6,108 nucleotides of DNA, from positions 1 to 6,108 of the forward strand of contig JAQUQP010000118.1 in the NCBI GenBank assembly GCA_028716025.1, given 5' to 3'. The translations under genes were made by a program, and so were the position numbers. This document shows positions 1 to 5,599 of this stretch, one piece after another. The notes beneath the pieces are model-generated. The model did not search any database. It was not told where the DNA came from and was given only the letters and a program-made list of their open reading frames with translations. This stretch comes from a bacterium. GTDB lineage: Bacteria; UBA6262. The first letter of the stretch is position 1, and the number at the start of each line of letters is the position of its first letter.

Positions 1-1084
1 TGCTGTCTTTAGCTATCTGGGAAAAATCTTCCGGCTTAACCCCGAGTTCCCGCAACCGCCAGGGGAAGCTGACTTCCACCAGAAGTTGTTTTGTTTTGTC
101 GATACAGATCTTGGCGGCGCGTTCTTTATCCAAACCTCTTAACAGACCACCCATCACCCCGGCTATAGCCGAGTATTTGGCAGTGGCAAAATTAAGGTTA
201 AATTCGATCACATATGGCAACAAGACACCGCAAACTAATCCATGAGGCAGGTTATATTTAAGACCCAGGGGATGAGCAATACCATGTACCGCGCCCATGC
301 GCGCATTGGATAACGCGATACCGCTCAATAAAGCGGCATACAACATATTTTGGCGGGCTTGTACGTTAGTCCCGTTTTTGAATGTCTCACGCAGATTCAT
401 ACTGACCAGCCTGATCGACTGTAGAGCAATGGCATCAGTTAATATATTAGCTCCCGTAGAAACATACGACTCGATAGATTGGCATAAAGCATCAATACCA
501 GAGTAGGCTGTTAGTTTTGGCGGTAAACTCACGGTTAATTCCGCGTCAATTATAGCCATTTTCGGATATAAGAAAAGATGGCGCAGGCTTTCTTTGACTT
601 TTCTTTTCCGGTCAGATAAAACAGAGTTAGGAGTGACCTCGGCGCCGGTCCCGGCAGTAGTGGGAATAGCGATACAGGGGATACCGGCAAAAAGCAGTTC
701 CCGTCCAGCCATGAATTCTTCCACCTGGCCGTTCTTATTAGCCAAGGCGGCCACCGCCTTGGCCACATCGATCACGCTTCCGCCTCCCAGACCAACCACG
801 ATATCGCAACCCTTTTCCTTGGCTGTAGCTATAGCCTGGTTGACATTATCACAAGATGGCTCAGGATCAACCTGGTCAAAAATAGTCAAGCGTATTTCAG
901 AAGTGGCAGAAATATTTTTTGTGATCCGGTCAAGCAGGCCATTTTGTCTGGCACTGTTCTTACCAGTGATCAATAGTACATTATCCCCAAAACCGCGTAT
1001 ATTTCCGGCAAGATTATTAATACTACTCAAGCCGGAAATTATCTTAGTTGGTAAATTAAATTCAGTGATCCTGTTTTCAGGCAC
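1..1084 (-). CDS. Iron-containing alcohol dehydrogenase family protein (3' end off window)
   Basis: Reading the reverse strand from GTG at 1084 gives 361 uninterrupted codons to the window edge; family members are usually 380-400 residues, so about 20-40 C-terminal residues lie outside. Seen: N-terminal FNLPTKIISG (9-18), the nucleotide-binding GLGGGSVIDVAKA (98-110), TTAGTGAEVTPNSV (142-155), and the metal-site regions GIDALCQSIE (196-205), MGAVHGIAHPLG (263-274) and LPHG (279-282). By analogy with FucO-type enzymes the metal ligands should be Asp198, the residue four later, His267 and His281; that second position is Gln202 instead of His. The family reduces aldehydes or ketones, or oxidises alcohols, with NAD(P)H; the substrate here cannot be told. 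The GTG start is chosen because GGAG lies 6 bases upstream and it places the start ten residues before the conserved LPTKI. The gene follows hit after 125 bases with no clear promoter, so it may be co-transcribed. The family call is firm; the exact reaction is not known. Confidence 0.93.
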   Translation of the reverse strand, partial: MPENRITEFNLPTKIISGLSSINNLAGNIRGFGDNVLLITGKNSARQNGLLDRITKNISATSEIRLTIFDQVDPEPSCDNVNQAIATAKEKGCDIVVGLGGGSVIDVAKAVAALANKNGQVEEFMAGRELLFAGIPCIAIPTTAGTGAEVTPNSVLSDRKRKVKESLRHLFLYPKMAIIDAELTVSLPPKLTAYSGIDALCQSIESYVSTGANILTDAIALQSIRLVSMNLRETFKNGTNVQARQNMLYAALLSGIALSNARMGAVHGIAHPLGLKYNLPHGLVCGVLLPYVIEFNLNFATAKYSAIAGVMGGLLRGLDKERAAKICIDKTKQLLVEVSFPWRLRELGVKPEDFSQIAKDS

Positions 1085-1090
1085 GATAAG

Positions 1091-1094
1091 CTCC
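1091..1094 (-). promoter_or_regulatory. Ribosome binding site GGAG for the Fe-ADH GTG start
   Basis: GGAG followed by six bases (CTTATC) and GTG at 1084. There is no in-frame ATG between this point and an in-frame TGA at 1184-1186, so this site decides the start of the dehydrogenase. Confidence 0.75.
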
Positions 1095-1146
1095 AAAGTG
1101 CGAGTATCAAGAGTGAAGGAGATCAGGTTACCAGGGAACCAGGCAC

Positions 1147-1200
1147 GTCCTGATATCCTGTTATCCTGATAGCCACTACCTGATCAGCTGATATTCTGAT
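1147..1200 (-). repeat. Imperfect 8-bp tandem repeat, ATCAGGAT type, in the hit-adh spacer
   Basis: Read on the minus strand the spacer breaks into octamers: ATCAGAAT, ATCAGCTG, ATCAGGTA, then six unrelated bases GTGGCT, then ATCAGGAT, AACAGGAT, ATCAGGAC. Five of the six units keep ATCAG and one has AACAG. The array contains a perfect 10-bp palindrome, ATCAGCTGAT (1183-1192), and an overlapping CTGATCAG (1180-1187). An 8-bp inverted match also exists between GATCAGGT (1178-1185) and ACCTGATC (1121-1128), which could fold the leader. The function is unknown: it could be a small intergenic repeat family, a protein-binding array, or an RNA structure. Confidence 0.7.
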
Positions 1201-1209
1201 TACCGTATT

Positions 1210-1698
1210 TCATTTGTTAAGTTCTTTCTTCAATATCTTATAAACTTCAGCTAATGTTTGCGGCATTACCCTGGTAGCGCCGATCACTGGCATAAAATTA
1301 TGATCACCGATCCAGCGCGGCACGATATGAATATGTACATGGCCCAGGACACCGGCACCGCCCACCTTGCCGATATTGATACCGACATTAAAACCCTCGG
1401 GACGCATTACCTTTTTCAAAATAGTGATCATTCTTTGGGTTAATTTCATCATCTCAGACAATGTGGCGGCATCCAATCTCTCCAGATCTTTGATATGTTT
1501 GAGCGGAGCCACCATTACATGGCCATTAGTATAAGGATAAAGATTAAGCATCACAAAAGACTTCCGGCCGCGATAAAGGATCATATTCTCCGGCCCGTCT
1601 TTTTGTTTCAGTTTTTTACAAAAAACACAGCCAGGTTCTTTCGCTTTTTTAATATATTCCATCCGCCAGGGAGCCCAAATTAAAGTATCTTTATTCAT
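1210..1698 (-). CDS. HIT-family (histidine triad) nucleotide hydrolase/phosphorylase-like protein
   Basis: A complete 162-residue protein. The histidine-triad signature is at 118-127, with the alternating His120, His122 and His124 of the HxHxHxx motif followed by IVPRW; the middle histidine is the expected nucleotidyl-accepting nucleophile. The N-terminal LIWAPWRMEYI (6-16) and a CxxC pair (Cys24, Cys27, possibly zinc-binding) resemble the branch that includes mycobacterial Ap4A phosphorylase-like proteins rather than the shorter Hint type. The family cleaves or phosphorolyses dinucleoside polyphosphates or nucleotide-P linkages in the cytoplasm; the true substrate here is inferred only to class. 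The ATG at 1698 has AGGAG five bases upstream (1704-1708). It lies inside the end of the preceding barrel gene, overlapping it by 8 bases, so translation is probably coupled. Its stop overlaps an ATG that is in frame with the downstream dehydrogenase but blocked by a TGA. Confidence 0.93.
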   Translation of the reverse strand: MNKDTLIWAPWRMEYIKKAKEPGCVFCKKLKQKDGPENMILYRGRKSFVMLNLYPYTNGHVMVAPLKHIKDLERLDAATLSEMMKLTQRMITILKKVMRPEGFNVGINIGKVGGAGVLGHVHIHIVPRWIGDHNFMPVIGATRVMPQTLAEVYKILKKELNK

Positions 1699-2590
1699 TA
1701 CTACTCCTAATACCGCTATTTTTTATCGTTTTAAAAGCTTGCTTGACCGTCTGCCAAACCAAGGCAGGATCAGCCGAATTCAGCTGGTCCACTAAACTAC
1801 CGCCATCATAACTCCAGGCGGCAATATTCGTGATACCCGTCTTAGCGGCAATCTCCACAGCTTTACTGATCTCCGGCTCAAAACCAGACGGGATCTTAAA
1901 AGCCTGTATCCAGAGTTGCGCCTCTTTGTTATGATGTTTACAGAGATTATAAACTTTTTTAGCAAAATCTTCAACAAAATCAAACTTTTTATTCCAAAGC
2001 AGCCAATAAGGATCAGTCCCGAATATATCGATAGTTTCCAGTGCGACAATTTTTTCCCATAAATGTAAAGACAAGACATCTTTCTGGGGATAAACACAAA
2101 TAGCGTTCTTTACTCCGTATTGGTTTACGATAGAGGTCATTTCTGTTAAAAATCCAATGATCTTTTTACTCTCCTGCGCGTTATATTTCAGCCCTGCCTG
2201 ATGCGGTTCATCCCAAAAGATCACGTCCGGTTTCATGGCCAGGGCAATCGTCAGCCATTCGCGCATGAATTTCCTGAATTTTTTATTAGTAATATCAGCG
2301 ACAGGGACAGGTTTTCCCCTTTTTTTTAAACAAGCATCGGGATTTTCAGCGACAAAAAGTGAAAACGTTTCCCCGCCGAAAACACCGCCGACACCCCAGG
2401 GGTCGAGATACGTTTTTAATCCTACCCCGCGACTTATATTTACTATTTCCCGCATATTCTGGCGATGATAATAAAGGTCGGTTTCGCTGAAGGTGTGAAC
2501 CACAAAATCGCAGCAAGTAGCTATCTCGGTCAGATCCTGCCTGGCTTGGGATAAATCCCTGTTTAAAATATAACTGATCCCGGTCTTCAA
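1691..2590 (-). CDS. Unrecognised TIM-barrel-like protein, possibly glycoside-hydrolase-related
   Basis: A 299-residue soluble protein with no signal peptide or membrane segment. I do not recognise a named family. The pattern of alternating strand-like and helix-like segments suggests a (beta/alpha)8 barrel: an early HTFSETDLYYHRQ stretch (32-44), YLDPWGVGGVFGGE (61-74), PDVIFWDEPHQ (121-131) with adjacent Asp127-Glu128 at what looks like the end of strand 4, IFGTDPYW (189-196), QLWIQAF (225-231) and AAWSYDGG (257-264). The DEP motif and the many aromatic residues at strand ends resemble carbohydrate-active barrels, but the strand-7 position where retaining clan-A enzymes carry a nucleophilic Glu reads as Gln here. 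Start: TTG at 2588-2590, overlapping the ecfT stop as TTGA, with GGAG at 2597-2600. The gene is locked between ecfT and hit. The fold is inferred; the function is unknown. Confidence 0.85.
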   Translation of the reverse strand: MKTGISYILNRDLSQARQDLTEIATCCDFVVHTFSETDLYYHRQNMREIVNISRGVGLKTYLDPWGVGGVFGGETFSLFVAENPDACLKKRGKPVPVADITNKKFRKFMREWLTIALAMKPDVIFWDEPHQAGLKYNAQESKKIIGFLTEMTSIVNQYGVKNAICVYPQKDVLSLHLWEKIVALETIDIFGTDPYWLLWNKKFDFVEDFAKKVYNLCKHHNKEAQLWIQAFKIPSGFEPEISKAVEIAAKTGITNIAAWSYDGGSLVDQLNSADPALVWQTVKQAFKTIKNSGIRSSNE

Positions 2591-3327
2591 TGGATACTCC
2601 AGAAGTTACCGAATATTGACAAGCTGAATAGGACTACGGCAGTGATCGCCACTGCGTCCCGACTGGTAAACTTTAATTGATATAAGCTGGTACGGTGTGG
2701 ACCAAGATGAAATCCGCGTGCTTCTACAGACTGAGCCAGTTCATCGGCTTTCTTCATGATATTGACCAGTAAAGCATAAGCCAGCAAAGGAATATTCTTA
2801 GGTGAATATCGTACTCCCCGTACCTGCTGCGCTTCCATGATTTTCTGATTCTCCAGTACAGCTAACGGTATGAACCTGATCGCCATGGTCACCATAAAGG
2901 CGATGCTGGAGCCCAGCTGAGCAAAAATATTAAGAGGCTGGAGTAATTTCTGTAAGCCCATGGCCAGGCTAAAAATAGGCGTGGTCGTGGTTAAGAGCGC
3001 GGTTAATGACAGTAAATATATAAACCGGGCTACTACAGCTAATCCTATTTTCCAGCCCCCGGCTGATCCCAAATGCATAACCAGGATCAGCACCAGGATC
3101 CAAAGTAACGGACGGATAGCGCGTAGCCAGCGTGAAACAGGGACTCGGCCCAGTGCCAATAGCAAGACAGAAATTACCGCGTAAGCCGCATACTCCTGCC
3201 AACTAGTAAGAAAAAAGACAACCCCAGATAAAATCAGCAAACTGATAATTTTAGTTCTGGGGTCGAGGTGGTGAACAAAAGAATCACCTTCATTATATTG
3301 CCCTACTATGTTGGGGATATTGCGCAT
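2587..3327 (-). CDS. ecfT: Energy-coupling factor (ECF) transporter transmembrane protein EcfT/CbiQ family
   Basis: A 246-residue membrane protein with hydrophobic segments at roughly 27-41, 46-60, 72-86, 96-115, 137-155 and 228-243. It begins with the family-typical HHLDPRTKI (19-27). The cytoplasmic coupling region carries two short Arg-Gly motifs that contact the ATPases in known ECF transporters: QQVRG (167-171), a variant of the usual ARG, and VEARGF (201-206), which is canonical. EcfT scaffolds the transporter, linking EcfA ATPases to a small substrate-binding S protein for vitamin or metal uptake. No EcfA or S component lies in the window, so it probably works with subunits encoded elsewhere. 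The ATG is only 12 bases after the asd stop, with a weak Shine-Dalgarno (GGA), suggesting read-through or coupled translation. Its TGA overlaps the start of the next gene. Confidence 0.93.
   Translation of the reverse strand: MRNIPNIVGQYNEGDSFVHHLDPRTKIISLLILSGVVFFLTSWQEYAAYAVISVLLLALGRVPVSRWLRAIRPLLWILVLILVMHLGSAGGWKIGLAVVARFIYLLSLTALLTTTTPIFSLAMGLQKLLQPLNIFAQLGSSIAFMVTMAIRFIPLAVLENQKIMEAQQVRGVRYSPKNIPLLAYALLVNIMKKADELAQSVEARGFHLGPHRTSLYQLKFTSRDAVAITAVVLFSLSIFGNFWSIH
2597..2600 (-). promoter_or_regulatory. Ribosome binding site GGAG for the TTG start of the barrel gene
   Basis: GGAG, then six bases (TATCCA), then TTG at 2590. It sits inside the last codons of ecfT. The first in-frame methionine codon is at residue 46, inside conserved-looking sequence, so the TTG start is preferred. 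Confidence 0.75.
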
Positions 3328-3339
3328 AACGTCCAGCTT

Positions 3340-4353
3340 TTAAACTATATTCTGTTTGATCAACTCTTCCGCGATCTGCACAGCGTTCCACGCCGCTCCC
3401 TTGAGCAAATTATCACTTACTATCCACATATTCAATCCATTACTAATGGATTCGTCCTGGCGTATCCTGCCTACGAAAGTATCTATCTTCCCTTCACAAT
3501 TGATCGCCAAAGGATACTTTTTATTCGCTGGATCATCTACCAAGACCACGCCTGGCGCATGGGCCAGGATATTCTTGGCCTCGACCGCGCTAACATGCTT
3601 CTCCGTCTCGATATTCACGGATTCAGAATGTCCGCGCATTACCGGCACACGCACAGTAGTGGCAGTCAACTGGATCGAATCATCTCCCATGATCTTCTTG
3701 GTTTCGTGGACCATTTTCATTTCTTCCTTGGTATAATCATTTTCCAGGAAGATATCTATATGCGGGATGACATTATACGCGATCTGGTAAGGGAATACTT
3801 TGCACTCCGCTGGTTTACCGGCAGCCAGTGACTTCACCTGCTCAGCCAATTCAACCATGGCCTTATGACCGGCACCGCTCACTGCCTGGTAAGTGGAAAT
3901 TACCACTCTCTTGATCTTAGCGGCATCATGAATCGGTTTCAATACTACAACCATCTGGATAGTTGAGCAATTCGGATTAGCAATAATCTTTTTATCCTTT
4001 TTCAAGTGGTGCGGATTGACCTCCGGAACTACCAAGGGGACATCTTTATCCATGCGCCAAGCACTGGAATTATCAATGACAAATACGCCTTCCCTGGCGG
4101 CAATAGGAGCATATTGTTTAGAAATAGTCGCCCCGGCGGAAAAAAGGGCGATCTCCATACCCTTGAAAGAATCCTGGTTCAATTCTTCCACCAATACATC
4201 CTGTCCCTTATATTTTAATTTTTTGCCGGCCGAACGCGAGCTGGCCAATAAACGCAGATTGGCTACAGGGAAATCCCGTTCCTCCAGCATTTTGATCATT
4301 TCATTTCCTACTGCTCCAGTGGCACCGACCACTGCTACATTATACTTCTTCAT
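3340..4353 (-). CDS. asd: Aspartate-semialdehyde dehydrogenase
   Basis: A complete 337-residue enzyme of usual length. It converts L-aspartyl-4-phosphate to L-aspartate-4-semialdehyde with NADPH, the branch point to lysine/diaminopimelate, threonine and methionine. Seen: Rossmann motif GATGAVG (10-16), SSRSAGK (38-44) for the NADP phosphate, FSAGATISKQ (71-80), NSSAWR (95-100), PNPNCSTIQ region with catalytic Cys129, Gln156 in STYQAVSGAG, RVPVMRGHSE with the active-site base His242, and GRIRQD (295-300). The deletion pattern and sequence style fit the bacterial USG-1/Gram-positive-like branch. The start ATG has AGGAGG 13 bases upstream (4367-4372), rather far, but the purine-rich run between them may supply a closer pairing; no other start fits the Rossmann strand. 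A 64-base gap after leuB contains no terminator-like hairpin, so both genes are probably on one transcript. Confidence 0.97.
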   Translation of the reverse strand: MKKYNVAVVGATGAVGNEMIKMLEERDFPVANLRLLASSRSAGKKLKYKGQDVLVEELNQDSFKGMEIALFSAGATISKQYAPIAAREGVFVIDNSSAWRMDKDVPLVVPEVNPHHLKKDKKIIANPNCSTIQMVVVLKPIHDAAKIKRVVISTYQAVSGAGHKAMVELAEQVKSLAAGKPAECKVFPYQIAYNVIPHIDIFLENDYTKEEMKMVHETKKIMGDDSIQLTATTVRVPVMRGHSESVNIETEKHVSAVEAKNILAHAPGVVLVDDPANKKYPLAINCEGKIDTFVGRIRQDESISNGLNMWIVSDNLLKGAAWNAVQIAEELIKQNIV

Positions 4354-4417
4354 TTCTTCTTCTCTTCCTCCTGTTTAAATTAAGGTTTTGCGCTTTATTT
4401 TTAACTGCCATCGGTAT

Positions 4418-5500
4418 TTATATTAAACTCGCGATCAGATCGCCGACTTCAGTCGTGCCCATACCCATTTTCCCGGCAGCCAGGCTCTTGATCTTGCCAC
4501 TTTCCAAGGCCTTGAATACAGCCTGCTCTATGGCTTGTCCGGCTTTAGTTTCTCCTAAAGATTCCAGCATCATGCCTCCGGCACAGATAGCTGCCAGGGG
4601 ATTGATAACATTCTTGCCTGTATATTTAGGAGCTGAGCCGCCGATCGGCTCGAACATGCTGACCCCTTCGGGATTGATGTTGCCGCCCGCGGCTATGCCC
4701 ATGCCACCCTGGATCATCGCTCCCAGGTCAGTGATGATGTCGCCGAACAGATTCTCGGTCACGATCACGTCAAACCACTCTGGACTTTTCACGAACCACA
4801 TCGTGGTTGCGTCAACGTGCGCGTAATCTCGCTTAAGGTTCTTGTACTGTTTCTCACCCATTTCTTCGAAAGCGCGATACCAGAGGTCGCCACAGTAAGT
4901 CAGGACATTCCTCTTATGTACGAGATGGATCGGCTTCTCGGCATATTTAGGATTCTGCTGGTTCCTCTTAGCTTTGAGCTCATAGGCATACTTAATACAG
5001 CGGTCAACCGTCCGGCGATCATAGATCATCACTTGCGAGGCGATCTCATCCGGTGTCCCGACCCGGGTCGCTCCGCCATGCCCCGTGTAGATGCCACCCG
5101 TGTTCTCCCGCACTACCACAAAATCTATCTCCGCCGGCCCTTTATCCTTTATCGGTGTAGCGACATTGGGATATAGTTTAACCGGACGCAGGTTAATGTA
5201 CTGGTCAAGAGCAAAACGGATGCGCAGCAGGATGCCCAGTTCCAGAATGCCTGGCTTGACATCCGGGTGCCCGATGGCGCCCAGGTAAATAGCGTCCAGT
5301 TTCTTCAATTCAGGAATAACCGAATCCGGCACTGTCTCTCCGGTCTTCTTATATCTCTCTCCACCCAGGTCGTAATTTACCAGGTCATATTTCAAGCCGT
5401 ATTTCCTGCCAACGGCATCAAGTACTTTGAGTCCTTCTTTTAGTACCTCCGGGCCGGTCCCGTCCCCGCCCATTACCCCGATCTTATAAGTTTTACTCAC
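4418..5500 (-). CDS. leuB: 3-isopropylmalate dehydrogenase (LeuB-type beta-decarboxylating dehydrogenase)
   Basis: A complete 360-residue member of the isocitrate/isopropylmalate dehydrogenase family. LeuB oxidises and decarboxylates 3-isopropylmalate to 2-oxoisocaproate with NAD+ in leucine biosynthesis. Seen: GGDGTGPEV (11-19), substrate arginines Arg93/Arg95 and Arg105 in ELGILLRIRF...INLRP, RENTGGIY with Arg131 and catalytic Tyr138, HKRN with Lys196, Asp230, and the metal-binding Asp254/Asp258 of GDIITDLG. The LERGLLLRLRF-like arrangement resembles the LeuB subtype of actinobacteria. The cofactor loop reads EPIGGSAP (284-291) where most LeuB have EPIHGSAP. Tartrate or other malate-type dehydrogenases of this fold are an alternative, but the arginine set and the neighbouring asd favour LeuB. 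Start is GTG at 5500 with AAGGAG seven bases upstream. leuC/leuD are not in the window. Confidence 0.9.
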   Translation of the reverse strand: MSKTYKIGVMGGDGTGPEVLKEGLKVLDAVGRKYGLKYDLVNYDLGGERYKKTGETVPDSVIPELKKLDAIYLGAIGHPDVKPGILELGILLRIRFALDQYINLRPVKLYPNVATPIKDKGPAEIDFVVVRENTGGIYTGHGGATRVGTPDEIASQVMIYDRRTVDRCIKYAYELKAKRNQQNPKYAEKPIHLVHKRNVLTYCGDLWYRAFEEMGEKQYKNLKRDYAHVDATTMWFVKSPEWFDVIVTENLFGDIITDLGAMIQGGMGIAAGGNINPEGVSMFEPIGGSAPKYTGKNVINPLAAICAGGMMLESLGETKAGQAIEQAVFKALESGKIKSLAAGKMGMGTTEVGDLIASLI

Positions 5501-5507
5501 AGCAATG

Positions 5508-5513
5508 CTCCTT
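5508..5513 (-). promoter_or_regulatory. Ribosome binding site AAGGAG for the GTG start of leuB
   Basis: AAGGAG seven bases before GTG at 5500. It supports GTG as the start: the protein then begins SKTYKIGVMGGDGTG, a normal distance from the conserved GDGTGPE motif. Confidence 0.8.
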
Positions 5514-5545
5514 CCTCATTTTTTAATAATGTTTTAAAGTTAGTA

Positions 5546-5574
5546 ATTTTATCACAAATTCCTTAAGATGTAAA
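5546..5574 (-). promoter_or_regulatory. Sigma-70-type promoter upstream of leuB
   Basis: On the minus strand a -35 box TTTACA (5569-5574) is followed by exactly 17 bases and a -10 box TAAAAT (5546-5551). Transcription would begin near 5539, giving a leader of about 40 bases that ends in the leuB Shine-Dalgarno. The leader is AT-rich and too short for a leucine attenuator or T-box. Surrounding sequence is AT-rich, which helps the case but also raises the chance of accidental matches. Confidence 0.6.
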
Positions 5575-5599
5575 TAATTATCTCCCCGGTAGACTGTTA

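Noticed and set aside
1..1084. Possible frameshift or pseudogene in the dehydrogenase, because no complete frame is seen
   Set aside because: Manual reading gives 361 continuous codons from GTG 1084 to the edge with all motifs in order; it is only cut by the window.
594..1169. A 191-codon plus-strand open frame
   Set aside because: It lies opposite the Fe-ADH, whose motifs are unmistakable. Its translation shows no family motif and looks like an antisense shadow.
1184..1186. TGA recoding (alternative genetic code or selenocysteine) joining ATG 1213 to the dehydrogenase
   Set aside because: ecfT ends in TGA and hit ends in TGA at sensible C-termini, the residues before GTG 1084 are not family-like, and a good ribosome binding site explains the later start.
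1147..1200. CRISPR array
   Set aside because: Units are 8 bases with no unique spacers of normal length and no cas genes nearby.
3268..3831. A 187-codon plus-strand open frame
   Set aside because: It runs antisense to the asd C-terminal half and the ecfT start, both firmly identified; the translation has no recognisable domain.
4354..4417. Terminator or regulatory RNA between leuB and asd
   Set aside because: The 64-base gap is AT-rich with no stable GC stem followed by a T-run on the transcribed strand; only the asd Shine-Dalgarno is visible.
5575..5599. Intrinsic terminator after the secreted-protein gene
   Set aside because: The ACCGGGGAGA stretch has no matching complementary arm and no U-run, so no hairpin is supported.
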